Assembly: GCF_022664455.2 (NCBI RefSeq)
Contig: NZ_JAKRKC020000001.1
Coordinates: 1,116,001-1,180,000, forward strand
From: Actinomadura luzonensis
GTDB taxonomy: Bacteria > Actinomycetota > Actinomycetes > Streptosporangiales > Streptosporangiaceae
Direction of reading: 5' to 3'
Length of the DNA stretch: 64,000 bases
Below the pieces are notes generated by a model, which ran no database searches, was not told the DNA's origin, and saw only the letters and a list, made by a program, of their open reading frames with translations. Of this stretch, positions 20,841-29,144 are shown in pieces. A program made the translations under genes and the position numbers. Within the stretch, counting starts at the first letter, position 1. Every line of letters begins with the position of its first letter.

Positions 20841-22123
20841 CCCCCGCCCACCTGGTCGCGGGCCTGCTGCGCAGGGGCGGGGCGGCGCGCGGCGGGGTCG
20901 CGGGCGTGGCGGCGGCCGGGGCGGCGGCGGCGGCGCAGTTCGGGCTGGTCGTGGTCGTGACGCGGACGGTCAGCGCGGCCGGGGCCGGGACGTTCTTCGC
21001 GGCCACCGCCGTGGCGCTCATGGCCGCCGGCATCACGAAGCTGGACGCCGGGAACGGGCTGGTGTACTTCATCGCCCGGGCGAAGACCTATGGATATCGC
21101 GGCATGACCGGATATATCCGGGCCGCGACCGTTCCGTGCGTGGTGGCGGCCTGCGCCGCCGCCGCGCTGCTGTGGCCGCGGGTGGGGCCGGTGGCGGCGA
21201 TGGTGCCGGTCATCGTGCTCGGGGACGTGCTGCTGGCCGCCACCCGCGGCTTCGGCTCGCTGCGGCCGACCGTGCTCCTCGACGGCCTGCTGCTGCCCGT
21301 CGCCCAGTTCGCGCTGGTCGCCGCCGTGGCCCTCGCGGGGCGGCCCGGCTGGCTGGCGGCGGCGTGGGGGCTGCCGTACCTGCCGGTGCTGGTGCTCGCG
21401 GCCGTCGCGGTGCGGGGGCGGGCGCCGCGGTGCCCGTACCTGCCGGGGACGGGACGCGACCTGTGGCGCTACACCGCTCCGCGGTCCCTCGCGGGCGCGG
21501 TCCAGGCGGTCCTCCAGCGGCTCGACGTCGTGGTCGTCGCCCTGCTCGCCGGGCCCGCGCAGGCCGCCGTGTACACCGCCGCGACCCGGTTCAAGGTCGT
21601 GGGCCAGCTCGCGAACCAGGGGCTCGCGCAGGCCGTGCAGGCCCGGCTGGTGAGCGCGCTGGCGGGCGGCGAGCTGGCGCGGGCCAGGGAGCTGTACCAG
21701 GCGGCGACGATCTGGCTGGTGCTGCTGACCTGGCCGGTGTGGCTGGCGTACGCGGTGCTCGCGCCGTGGCTGCTGACCGTGTTCGGCCCCGGCTACGGCA
21801 CGGCGGCGCCCGTCGCGCTGGTGCTCGCGGCCACCATGATGGTCGCGACGGCCTGCGGCATGGTGGACGTCGTGCTCACCGCCGCCGGGCACACCGGCGC
21901 GAGCCTGCTGAACCTGCTGGCGGCCGTGGCCTGCACGCTGGCGCTCGACCTGGCGCTGGTGCCCGCGCACGGCGCGCTCGGCGCGGTGGCGGGCTGGTCG
22001 GGCGGGGTGCTGGTGAAGAACCTGCTGCCGCTCTGGCAGCTCCACCGCCGCTACGGCCTGCACCCGTTCGGCCGCCACACGCTGCCGGCCCTCCGCCTCC
22101 GCACCTGGGCGGCCCCGGCATGA
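20828..22123 (+). CDS. Wzx-like polysaccharide flippase (MOP superfamily)
   Basis: The GTG at 20828 is chosen because GAGGAG lies five bases upstream. It overlaps the sulfotransferase by 13 bp. The 431-residue protein is almost entirely hydrophobic, with roughly 12 helices. It shows the MOP pattern: an early VVVVTRTVSAAGAGTFFAAT helix pair and a mid-protein segment YTAPRSLAGAVQAVLQRLDVVVVALLAGPAQAAVYTAA that marks the start of the second half. It should flip undecaprenyl-linked repeat units across the membrane for Wzy. A start at GTG 20837 is possible. Confidence 0.82.
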   Translation: MAAVTPAHLVAGLLRRGGAARGGVAGVAAAGAAAAAQFGLVVVVTRTVSAAGAGTFFAATAVALMAAGITKLDAGNGLVYFIARAKTYGYRGMTGYIRAATVPCVVAACAAAALLWPRVGPVAAMVPVIVLGDVLLAATRGFGSLRPTVLLDGLLLPVAQFALVAAVALAGRPGWLAAAWGLPYLPVLVLAAVAVRGRAPRCPYLPGTGRDLWRYTAPRSLAGAVQAVLQRLDVVVVALLAGPAQAAVYTAATRFKVVGQLANQGLAQAVQARLVSALAGGELARARELYQAATIWLVLLTWPVWLAYAVLAPWLLTVFGPGYGTAAPVALVLAATMMVATACGMVDVVLTAAGHTGASLLNLLAAVACTLALDLALVPAHGALGAVAGWSGGVLVKNLLPLWQLHRRYGLHPFGRHTLPALRLRTWAAPA

Positions 22124-23046
22124 CCGCCGTCCCCGGCCCGGTGCTCGTCACCGGGCTGCCGAGGAGCGGCACGTCGTGGGCGGGCAGGATGCTGACCGCG
22201 GGCGGCTCCCTGGTCTACGTCAACGAGCCGCTCAACCCGCAGCACCCGCCCGGCCGCTGCCCCGGCGTGCTCGCCGCCGAGGTCACCCACCGCTTCCAGT
22301 ACATCTGCGACGACAACGACGACCTCTGGCTGCCCGCCTTCCGCGACACCGTGGCGCTGCGCTACCGCTGGCCGGCCGAGCTGCGCGCGAACCGCCGGCC
22401 GTACGACCTGGCCCGCCTGCTCCGCTACGGCACGGCCTTCGCGCACGGCCGGCTGACCGGGCGGCGGGCGCTGCTGGACGACCCGTTCGCGGTGCTGAGC
22501 GCGGGCTGGTTCGCGCGGCGGCTGGGCTGCCGGGTGATCGCGCTGGTGCGGGAGCCGGTGTCGTTCGTGGCGAGCTGGCAGCGGCTGGGCTGGGACGCCG
22601 ACCTCCGCGACCTGCTGGACCAGCCGCTGCTCGTCCGAGACCACCCTGAGGTCGCGGCCCTCGGCCCCGCGCTCGACCGCGCGCTCGATCCCGTCGCCAG
22701 GATCGCCGCGCTCTGGCGGGCGACCCGGGCGGTCCTGGCCCGCACGCCCGGCATCCTCGTCGTGCCGTACGAGTCGCTGGCCGCCGACCCACTGGCCGGC
22801 TTCCGCCGCCTGTACGCCCACGCCGGCCTGCCCTGGACCCCCGCCGCCGAGCGCCGGATCCGCCGGGCGTGCACGGGCCCCGCGCGGGCGGGCGGCGCGT
22901 TCCGGTGGTCGGGCCTGTCGCGCACGGCCTACCGCCGCATGGACTCCCGCCAGGCCCTGGCCGACCCCGCGCGCGGCCTCACCCCGGACGACGCGGCCCG
23001 CGTCCGCTCGCTGACCGGAGCACCCGGACCGGCGACACCGACCTGA
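22120..23046 (+). CDS. Second PAPS-dependent sulfotransferase
   Basis: The 308-residue protein has the 5'-phosphosulfate loop VLVTGLPRSGTSWAGRML at residues 8-25. The 3'-phosphate motif is VIALVREPVSFVASWQRLGW, and a helical C-terminal region contains RIAALWRATRAVLARTPG and VVPYESLAADPLAGFRRL, the usual order in Sulfotransfer_1/3 families. It differs clearly from the sulfotransferase at 19986, so the two probably modify different positions or sugars. It ends the plus-strand operon, and its last 68 bp overlap the convergent glycosyltransferase gene. Confidence 0.82.
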   Translation: MTAVPGPVLVTGLPRSGTSWAGRMLTAGGSLVYVNEPLNPQHPPGRCPGVLAAEVTHRFQYICDDNDDLWLPAFRDTVALRYRWPAELRANRRPYDLARLLRYGTAFAHGRLTGRRALLDDPFAVLSAGWFARRLGCRVIALVREPVSFVASWQRLGWDADLRDLLDQPLLVRDHPEVAALGPALDRALDPVARIAALWRATRAVLARTPGILVVPYESLAADPLAGFRRLYAHAGLPWTPAAERRIRRACTGPARAGGAFRWSGLSRTAYRRMDSRQALADPARGLTPDDAARVRSLTGAPGPATPT

Positions 23047-24253
23047 GCACCCGGGCGGCGAGGCACCGGCCGAGCAGCCGGGCCGCGAACGGCAGGTCGT
23101 CCACCAGGTAGCGGCGCGCGAGCCGGGCGGGCTCGGCCATGAGCCGGTAGGCCCATTCCAGCCCCGCCCGCCGCATCCATCCCGGCGCCCTCGGCACCAC
23201 GCCCGCCGCGAACGCGATCGCCGCCCCGCACCCGAGGAACCACGCGCGCGGCAGGTCGAGACGCAGGTCGGCGATGAGGCGGTCCTGCCGGGGGAAGCCG
23301 AGCCCGACGAGGACCAGCCGGGGACGGGCCGCGACGACCTTGCGCCGGACCGCCTCGCGCCCCTCGCGGCCGGCGTCGAAGCCGTGGGACGGCGCGTGGG
23401 CGCCGCAGACCCGCAACCCGGGGAAAGCCCGGACGAGTGCCCGGGCGGCCCGCTGGGGGGCGCCCAGGGGGCCGCCGAGCAGGTAGACCGGCCAGCCCCG
23501 GCGGGCCGCCAGGCCGCTGAGCGACCACAGCAGGTCCGCGCCGGTCACGCGCGCGGGCAGCGGCGTGCCCAGCAGCCGGGACGCCCACACCAGCGGCATC
23601 CCGTCGGCCACCACCAGGTCCGCCGACGTCACGAGGTCACGTAGGGCGGGGTCGGTGGCGGCGAGGCGGCAGATGTCGACGTTGGGGGTGACGATCCGGC
23701 CGCCGCGTCCCGCCGCCAGCGCGTCCGCCACGCGGTCCACGACCTCCTCCTCCCGCACCGCGTCGAACCCCACCCCGCCCACCCGGACCCGCCCCTGCCG
23801 CACGGCCCCGGCAGGGCCGCCTCCACCCGGGACGAGACCCCGCATGGCAGCAAGCGGCCGCCCGTCCGTGGGAGCGCCCCCGCCGAGCCGCCCTCCGCCG
23901 AGGGCGCGGGCCCGCGAGGCACCGGCTCGCGTCGCGACGGCCCTCTCCCGAGGAACCGGGACGGGAAGCACACGGACATGCCCACGCGGCGCGGGCGGCA
24001 CGAAGGACGCTTCGCCTTCCTCACCCCGAAGGGGCGGCGGCAGGGCGATGGGCGCCCGCAGCGAACCGGCCGGCGTCACGGCGCGCGCGACGGCCCGCGT
24101 TGCTTCCGCGGGCGGAGCGGGCGACGGCGTGGCGGCGGGCGCCACGACCGCCTCCGGCGGTCCGGGCGGTCGGGACGGTTCGTGCGGATCATGCGGATCA
24201 TGCGGATCATGCGGATCGCGCGGATCGCGCGAGAAGGAGCGAGAGGTGGTCAT
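22979..24253 (-). CDS. WecG/TagA/CpsF-family glycosyltransferase with low-complexity N-terminal extension
   Basis: Residues from about 160 form the GT26 catalytic domain: VGGVGFDAVREEEVVDRV, GGRIVTPNVDICRLAATDP, VVADGMPLVWASRLLGTPLP with the conserved acidic loop, VYLLGGPLGAPQRAARALV, and VLVGLGFPRQDRLIADLR. It transfers a sugar from a nucleotide donor to a lipid-linked acceptor. The preceding 155 residues are Pro/Arg/Ala-rich and start with HDP triplet repeats. Because the ATG at 24253 overlaps the stop of the upstream gene, I keep it, but the true start could be near 23845, giving a family-sized 288 residues. Confidence 0.8.
   Translation of the reverse strand: MTTSRSFSRDPRDPHDPHDPHDPHEPSRPPGPPEAVVAPAATPSPAPPAEATRAVARAVTPAGSLRAPIALPPPLRGEEGEASFVPPAPRGHVRVLPVPVPRERAVATRAGASRARALGGGRLGGGAPTDGRPLAAMRGLVPGGGGPAGAVRQGRVRVGGVGFDAVREEEVVDRVADALAAGRGGRIVTPNVDICRLAATDPALRDLVTSADLVVADGMPLVWASRLLGTPLPARVTGADLLWSLSGLAARRGWPVYLLGGPLGAPQRAARALVRAFPGLRVCGAHAPSHGFDAGREGREAVRRKVVAARPRLVLVGLGFPRQDRLIADLRLDLPRAWFLGCGAAIAFAAGVVPRAPGWMRRAGLEWAYRLMAEPARLARRYLVDDLPFAARLLGRCLAARVLRSVSPVRVLRSASGRGPRRPG
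24184..24228 (-). repeat. Five 9-bp tandem repeats at the cpsF-type gene start
   Basis: Three exact copies of gcggatcat are followed by two copies of gcggatcgc. The reading frame is kept, giving HDP and RDP triplets in the N-terminal extension. Changes in copy number would alter protein length without shifting the frame. Confidence 0.85.
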
Positions 24254-25158
24254 ATGCCGTGTCCTCGGTCGTGCAGACGGGCCAGGACCGCCGGCGCGGA
24301 GATCAGCCCCGCCGCGACCGCGAGCGCGATCGGGGCCCGGGGCTCGGCGAGGCGGCTGGCGAGGGCGCGGGCGGCCCAGCGCAGCGCCTCGCGCCGGTGG
24401 CCCAGCGCCGCGTGCCCGAAGGCGAGCTGCCCGTAGACCCGCGCCGCGCCGTGCGCGTCCACGGCGAGCTCGGGGTGGCGGTCGAGCATCCAGTCGAGCC
24501 CGGCGATGCGGTCGGCCCAGCGGGCGGCGTAGTGGGAGGAACCCCATCGGACCCGGACGAGCGGCCGGTCGACGTACACGATGGGGTGGCGTTTGGCGGC
24601 GCGCAGGGCGAGGTCCCAGTCCTCGTTCTGCCCGCCGGGCGCGCTCTCGTCGGGCCGCACCGCGCCGCGCCGGAACAGGAACGTCGAGGAGTGCACCATC
24701 ACCATGCGCGAGCGGACGAGGTCGGCGGCGGTGACCGTGGCCGTGCCGGCCAGGCGCGGCACCCGGTGCCCGGCGTGCTCGACCTCGATGCCGCAGCTCG
24801 CGAACTCGCCCCCGCCGCGCCGCAGGGCCCGCAGCTGGGCGGCCAGCTTGCCCGGCAGCCAGACGTCGTCGTCGTCGCAGAAGGCGACGAGGTCGGTGCC
24901 GAGGGCGTCGATGCCGGTGTTGCGGGCTCCGGGCAGGCCGGGCGTGCGGGTGTTGGGCAGCACCAGGACACGCCGTCGCGCTCCGTCGCCCAGCCCCGCC
25001 ACCTGTCCGGCGGCCTCCTCGACGGGCGCCCCGCCGTCCACCACGACGGCCACCGCCAGCGGGCCCCAGTGGCCCTGCCGTAGCACGGCCTCGACCGCCT
25101 CGCGCAGCATCCCCGGCCGGTCGCCGCGCGTCGGGACGACCACCCCTACTGACGTCAC
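24250..25158 (-). CDS. Family 2 glycosyltransferase
   Basis: The start is GTG 25158, overlapping the upstream sulfotransferase stop (GTGA). The 302-residue protein is a GT-A fold enzyme. VTSVGVVVPTRGDRPGMLREAV is the first strand and VLVLPNTRTPGLPGARNTGI the middle part. AFCDDDDVWLPGKLAAQL holds the metal-binding Asp cluster, and PGGQNEDWDLALRAAK the likely catalytic ED motif. It should add one sugar of the repeat unit from a nucleotide donor. The stop overlaps the cpsF-type gene by four bases, so the three minus-strand genes form one operon. Confidence 0.86.
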   Translation of the reverse strand: MTSVGVVVPTRGDRPGMLREAVEAVLRQGHWGPLAVAVVVDGGAPVEEAAGQVAGLGDGARRRVLVLPNTRTPGLPGARNTGIDALGTDLVAFCDDDDVWLPGKLAAQLRALRRGGGEFASCGIEVEHAGHRVPRLAGTATVTAADLVRSRMVMVHSSTFLFRRGAVRPDESAPGGQNEDWDLALRAAKRHPIVYVDRPLVRVRWGSSHYAARWADRIAGLDWMLDRHPELAVDAHGAARVYGQLAFGHAALGHRREALRWAARALASRLAEPRAPIALAVAAGLISAPAVLARLHDRGHGI

Positions 25159-26057
25159 GCTGTCCCCCAGTAGCCGTAGCGCACCCGCAGCGGCCAGGTG
25201 AGCAGGTTGACCACGCGCCGGTCGCCCTGGGCCATGCCGGTGGCCCAGGAGTCGTCGCGCCGCAGCTCGACGCGCCCGACGTGGAAGCGCATGGGGTTGC
25301 CCGAGACGGTGTGGGACGGCCCGAGCCAGGCGGTGCGCCCGTCGAGGAACGGCAGCTCGGCGACGGCCTCGCGCAGCCCCAGCTCGCGGCCGAGCGCGGC
25401 GAGCGTGGGCGCGGGCGCGGCCAGCAGGTCTTCGTAGCGGACGGTGGTCACCCGGGCGCCGCGCCGCGCGAGCAGCTCCAGCGCGGCGTTCTGGGTGCTC
25501 CAGTGCAGGGCCGTGCGAGCGGGCCCCCACCGGGTCATCGGCCGGCCGTCCTCGGGGCGGGCGACGGTGCGGCTCCAGGAGTGGGCGACGGCGCGCGGGT
25601 CGCGCACAACTTGGACGATCCGGACGTCCACCCCGCTGCTCACCAGGCAGCAGGCCAGCGAGGCGTGCTTGCTGGAGTCGACGACGACGTCCGCGCCGGT
25701 GGCGGCGTAGAGCAGCCGGTAGGCCCGGACGTAGTCGGCGAGGTCGGGATGGGCGATGCGCGGGATCCGCCTGGTCCGGTCCACCCGGCGACGCAGCGCG
25801 AGCACCCGCTCCGCCAGCCGGACGGACCATCCTCCGAAGGCGCGCTCCCCCACCCGGCCCCAGAAGGGGCAGGCGGGGAAGGGCGCCCCGCACCCGCAGA
25901 GTTCTTCTGCGAGCACTCCCCTTTCCCACAGATGCACGACCTCGCCGAGGGCGATCACGCCGGGCAGCTCACCGAGGAGCCGTTCGAGCAGCGTGGTGCC
26001 GCTGCGTCCCAGACCGCCCAGGTAGATCACCCGGGGGGCGTGCTCGTGATCGGACAA
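25155..26057 (-). CDS. Third PAPS-dependent sulfotransferase (Sulfotransfer_3 type)
   Basis: The 300-residue protein opens with the PAPS loop VIYLGGLGRSGTTLLERLLG. It carries VVVDSSKHASLACCL, a motif typical of the Sulfotransfer_3 group, and the 3'-phosphate motif VRIVQVVRDPRAVAHSWSRT. Four cysteines in the CGCGAPFPACPFW segment could bind metal. It is first in a three-gene minus operon with the GT2 and cpsF-type genes. With two other sulfotransferases in the facing operon, it supports a glycan sulfated at more than one site. Substrate order is not known. Confidence 0.83.
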   Translation of the reverse strand: MSDHEHAPRVIYLGGLGRSGTTLLERLLGELPGVIALGEVVHLWERGVLAEELCGCGAPFPACPFWGRVGERAFGGWSVRLAERVLALRRRVDRTRRIPRIAHPDLADYVRAYRLLYAATGADVVVDSSKHASLACCLVSSGVDVRIVQVVRDPRAVAHSWSRTVARPEDGRPMTRWGPARTALHWSTQNAALELLARRGARVTTVRYEDLLAAPAPTLAALGRELGLREAVAELPFLDGRTAWLGPSHTVSGNPMRFHVGRVELRRDDSWATGMAQGDRRVVNLLTWPLRVRYGYWGTA

Positions 26058-26117
26058 CGGAAGGGCCTTCGCATCGAGGCAGTTGCTCAGCGTGGACTTT
26101 GAGCACCTACAGCGACG

Positions 26118-26148
26118 ACCCTATCGCGCTCGGTAATCATCAGGTCAA
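26118..26148 (-). promoter_or_regulatory. Candidate promoter of the sulfotransferase-GT2-cpsF operon
   Basis: On the minus strand TTGACC (26143-26148) is followed after 19 bp by TAGGGT (26118-26123), about 60 bp upstream of the ATG at 26057. The spacing is at the long end for housekeeping sigma factors. Confidence 0.4.
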
Positions 26149-26182
26149 TGAACAGCCAAAAGATCTACCTGAGGCGGTCGCG

Positions 26183-27445
26183 TCAGCGCGCGTCGAGGAC
26201 CATGCCCGCGCCGACCGTGCCGTTGGTGGCCTCGTCGATGAGGATGAAGCCGCCGGTGAGCCGGTTGCGCGCGTAGTCGTCCACGAAGAGCGGCTGGGTG
26301 ACCCGCAGCGACACCCGCCCGATCTCGTTGAGGCCGAGCGAGGTGGCCTCCTCGTCGCGGTGCAGGGTGTTGACGTCGAGCCGGTAGTGCAGGTCGCGGA
26401 CGAGCGCCCGCGCGGTGCGCGTGGTGTGCTTGATCGTCAGCTTGGAGCGCGGGCCCAGCTTCACGCCGTCGGCCATCCAGCAGACCATCGCCTCCAGCTC
26501 CTGGGCGGCCTGCGGCTGGTTGTTGGGACGCGCGATCATGTCGCCGCGCGAGATGTCGAGGTCGTCCTCGAAGCGCAGCGTCACCGACATGGGCGGGAAC
26601 GCCTCCTCCACCGGCCCGTCGTAGGTGTCGATGGAGGCGATGCGGGTGCTCAGGCCGGAGGGCAGGTGCACGACCTCGTCGCCGGGCTTGAGCACGCCGC
26701 CCGCGACCTGGCCGGCGTAGCCCCGGTAGTCGTGGAAGGCGTGGTCGGTGGCGCGCTGCGGGCGGATGACGTACTGGACGGGGAAGCGCACGTCGGTGAG
26801 GTTGCGGTCGGAGGCGATGTGCACGTTCTCCAGGTGGTGCAGCAGCGAGGTGCCGAGGTACCAGGGCATGTTCTCGCTGCGGGAGACGACGTTGTCGCCG
26901 TTGAGCGCGGAGATCGGGATGAAGGTGAGGTCGGCGACGTTGAGCTTGGACGCGAACGCCGTGAACTCCTCCCTGATCTCCTCGAAGCGCTCCTGGGAGT
27001 AGTCGACCAGGTCCATCTTGTTGACGGCGAGCACCAGGTGGGGCACGCGCAGCAGCGAGGTCAGGAACGCGTGCCGCCGCGACTGCTCCAGCACGCCCTT
27101 GCGGGCGTCGATGAGGATGATCGCCAGGTCGGCCGTGGAGGCGCCGGTGACCATGTTGCGGGTGTACTGGATGTGCCCTGGGGTGTCGGCGATGATGAAC
27201 TTGCGGCGCGGCGTGGCGAAGTACCGGTAGGCGACGTCGATCGTGATGCCCTGCTCCCGCTCGGCGCGCAGGCCGTCGGTGAGCAGCGACAGGTCGGTGT
27301 ACTCGGTGCCCCGGTCGCGCGAGGTGCGCTCGACGGCTTCGAGCTGGTCCTCGAAGATCGCCTTGGAGTCGAAGAGCAGGCGTCCGATGAGGGTGGACTT
27401 GCCGTCGTCGACGCTTCCCGCCGTGGCAAAGCGGAGAATGTCCAT
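26183..27445 (-). CDS. cysN: Sulfate adenylyltransferase subunit 1, GTPase
   Basis: The 420-residue protein is the GTPase partner of CysD. It shows the translation-factor-type motifs GSVDDGKSTLIGRLLFDSK (G1), DTPGHIQYTRNMVTGAS (G3) and NKMDLVDY (G4), then two beta-barrel domains. GTP hydrolysis drives the unfavourable formation of APS from sulfate and ATP. It stops after the barrels, so unlike many bacterial CysN/NodQ proteins it carries no fused APS kinase; that activity is supplied by cysC at 12478. The start ATG overlaps the cysD stop (TAATG). Confidence 0.96.
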   Translation of the reverse strand: MDILRFATAGSVDDGKSTLIGRLLFDSKAIFEDQLEAVERTSRDRGTEYTDLSLLTDGLRAEREQGITIDVAYRYFATPRRKFIIADTPGHIQYTRNMVTGASTADLAIILIDARKGVLEQSRRHAFLTSLLRVPHLVLAVNKMDLVDYSQERFEEIREEFTAFASKLNVADLTFIPISALNGDNVVSRSENMPWYLGTSLLHHLENVHIASDRNLTDVRFPVQYVIRPQRATDHAFHDYRGYAGQVAGGVLKPGDEVVHLPSGLSTRIASIDTYDGPVEEAFPPMSVTLRFEDDLDISRGDMIARPNNQPQAAQELEAMVCWMADGVKLGPRSKLTIKHTTRTARALVRDLHYRLDVNTLHRDEEATSLGLNEIGRVSLRVTQPLFVDDYARNRLTGGFILIDEATNGTVGAGMVLDAR

Positions 27446-28359
27446 TAGAAGTAGCCCTCTCGCTTGCGGTCCTCCATGGCGGCCTCGGACGAGCGGTCGT
27501 CGGCCCTGGTGGCCCCGCGCTCGGTGATCCGGGTGGCCGCGATCTCCTCGATGATCTCCTCGACCGTGGCGGCCGTCGACTGCACGGCGCCGGTGCAGGT
27601 CATGTCGCCCACCGTGCGGTAGCGCACCACGGCCTCGAACAGCGGCTCGTCGTCGCCGCGCTGGACCACCTCGGAGTCGGGCAGCAGCATGCCGTCGCGC
27701 TCGAACACCTTGCGGGTGTGGGCGAAGTAGATGGAGGGGATCTCGATGCCCTCGCGCCGGATGTAGTCCCAGACGTCGAGCTCGGTCCAGTTGGACAGCG
27801 GGAAGACGCGGATGTGCTCGCCCTTGCGGATGCGCGCGTTGTAGAGGTTCCACAGCTCGGGACGCTGGTTCTTCGGGTCCCACTGGCCGAAGTCGTCGCG
27901 GAAGGAGAACACCCGCTCCTTGGCGCGCGCCTTCTCCTCGTCGCGGCGGGCGCCGCCGAAGACCGCGTCGAACTCGTGCTCCTCGATGGCGTCCAGCAGC
28001 GTGGTGGTCTGCAGGCGGTTGCGCGAGGCGCGCCGCCCGGTCTCCTCCACGACCCGGCCCTGGTCGATCGACTCCTGGACGCTGGCCACGATCAGCCGGG
28101 CGCCCAGCTCGGCCGAGCGGCGGTCGCGGAAGTCGATGACCTCGTCGAAGTTGTGGCCCGTGTCGACGTGCATGAGCGGGAACGGGATGGCCGCGGGCCA
28201 GAACGCCTTCTCCGCGATGCGGAGCATCACGATGGAGTCCTTGCCCCCGGAGAAGAGCAGACACGGACGCTCGAACTCGGCCGCCACCTCGCGCATGATG
28301 TGGATCGCTTCGGCTTCGAGTACGTCGAGCTGCGACGTGGTGTAGTCGCGCTGGAGCAT
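27445..28359 (-). CDS. cysD: Sulfate adenylyltransferase subunit 2
   Basis: The 304-residue protein is the catalytic ATP-pyrophosphatase subunit that makes APS. It has the PP-loop CLLFSGGKDSIVMLRIAEK, HVDTGHNFDEVIDFRD, the FGGARRDEEKARAKER segment, and the C-terminal GDMTCTGAVQS and RADDRSSEAAMEDRKREGYF signatures. The ATG at 28359 has GGAGGAA upstream. No APS or PAPS reductase gene is nearby; instead the operon continues from a CysQ-like gene and a polysaccharide sugar transferase. APS made here therefore probably feeds PAPS for sulfation. Confidence 0.97.
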   Translation of the reverse strand: MLQRDYTTSQLDVLEAEAIHIMREVAAEFERPCLLFSGGKDSIVMLRIAEKAFWPAAIPFPLMHVDTGHNFDEVIDFRDRRSAELGARLIVASVQESIDQGRVVEETGRRASRNRLQTTTLLDAIEEHEFDAVFGGARRDEEKARAKERVFSFRDDFGQWDPKNQRPELWNLYNARIRKGEHIRVFPLSNWTELDVWDYIRREGIEIPSIYFAHTRKVFERDGMLLPDSEVVQRGDDEPLFEAVVRYRTVGDMTCTGAVQSTAATVEEIIEEIAATRITERGATRADDRSSEAAMEDRKREGYF

Positions 28360-28379
28360 GGGAGCTTCCTCCGGCGGTT

Positions 28380-29144
28380 TCAGCGGTGCAGGTCCCGAAT
28401 CCCGGCGAGCAGGGATGCCGCCAGCTCCGGTAGGGAAACCAGAATATCTGGTAGTGACGGGTCGGCTTGGTTGTAGGTCAGCTCCGCGCCGTCGACGCGG
28501 CTGGCGTGCGCCCCCGCGGCCTGGGCCACGGCGACCGGCGCGGCGGAGTCCCACTCGTACTGGCCGCCGGCGTGCACGTACGCCTCGACCTCGCCGGTGA
28601 GCACGGCGGAGATCTTGGCCCCGGCCGAGCCGATCGGCACGAGGTCGGCGCCGAGGAGGAAGGCCAGCTTCTGGACGAACTCCGGCGGCCTGGTGCGGCT
28701 GACCGCGATGCGGAAGCGCCCGCCGGCGAACGGGGGCAGCTTGGGCGGCGCGGCGGTGGTGAGCGTACGGCCCTGCGCGGGCAGCGCCACGGCGCCCGCC
28801 GTCAGCCGGCCGCGCTCCCACAGCGCCACGTGCACGGCCCAGTCGGCCCGCCCTTCCTCGGAGAACTCCCGGGTGCCGTCAAGAGGATCGACGATCCACA
28901 CCCGCTCGGCCTGGAGGCGGCGCGGGTCGAGCCGCTCCTCGCGGGTGGCCTCCTCCGACAGGACGCTGTCGGAGGGCCGCAGCCGGGCCAGCGACTCCAT
29001 GAGGAAGACGTGCGAGCTCCGGTCGCCCTCGGCCTTCAGCGCGGCCGCGTCCCCGAACCCCATCCGCTCGCGGACCTTGAGCAGTCTCTCGCCTGCCTCG
29101 TTCGCCAGGTCTGCGGCGACTGCGTGGTCGTCGCGAATCGTCAT
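28380..29144 (-). CDS. cysQ: CysQ-like 3'(2'),5'-bisphosphate nucleotidase (inositol monophosphatase family)
   Basis: The 254-residue protein has the metal-binding motifs of the family: the acidic DSVLSEEATREERLD region, IVDPLDGTREFSEEGRADW, and the late VHAGGQYEWDSAAPVAVAQ motif. CysQ enzymes hydrolyse PAP, the by-product of every PAPS sulfotransferase reaction, to AMP and phosphate, which relieves product inhibition. The ATG at 29144 is preceded by AAGGAG and overlaps the sugar-transferase stop (TGATG), and cysD lies 20 bp downstream. Family members also hydrolyse inositol phosphates, so the PAP role rests on context and the close match to CysQ-type motifs. Confidence 0.88.
   Translation of the reverse strand: MTIRDDHAVAADLANEAGERLLKVRERMGFGDAAALKAEGDRSSHVFLMESLARLRPSDSVLSEEATREERLDPRRLQAERVWIVDPLDGTREFSEEGRADWAVHVALWERGRLTAGAVALPAQGRTLTTAAPPKLPPFAGGRFRIAVSRTRPPEFVQKLAFLLGADLVPIGSAGAKISAVLTGEVEAYVHAGGQYEWDSAAPVAVAQAAGAHASRVDGAELTYNQADPSLPDILVSLPELAASLLAGIRDLHR

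Noticed and set aside
24184..24228. CRISPR-like repeats
   Set aside because: The units are 9 bp, directly adjacent and lie in a coding frame; there are no spacers or cas genes. The same holds for all other tandem repeats in the window.
26183..28359. cysD and cysN as part of assimilatory sulfate reduction
   Set aside because: There is no cysH, sulfite reductase or siroheme gene in the window, while an APS kinase, a CysQ-like phosphatase and three sulfotransferases are present. I therefore favour PAPS production, though dual use is possible.
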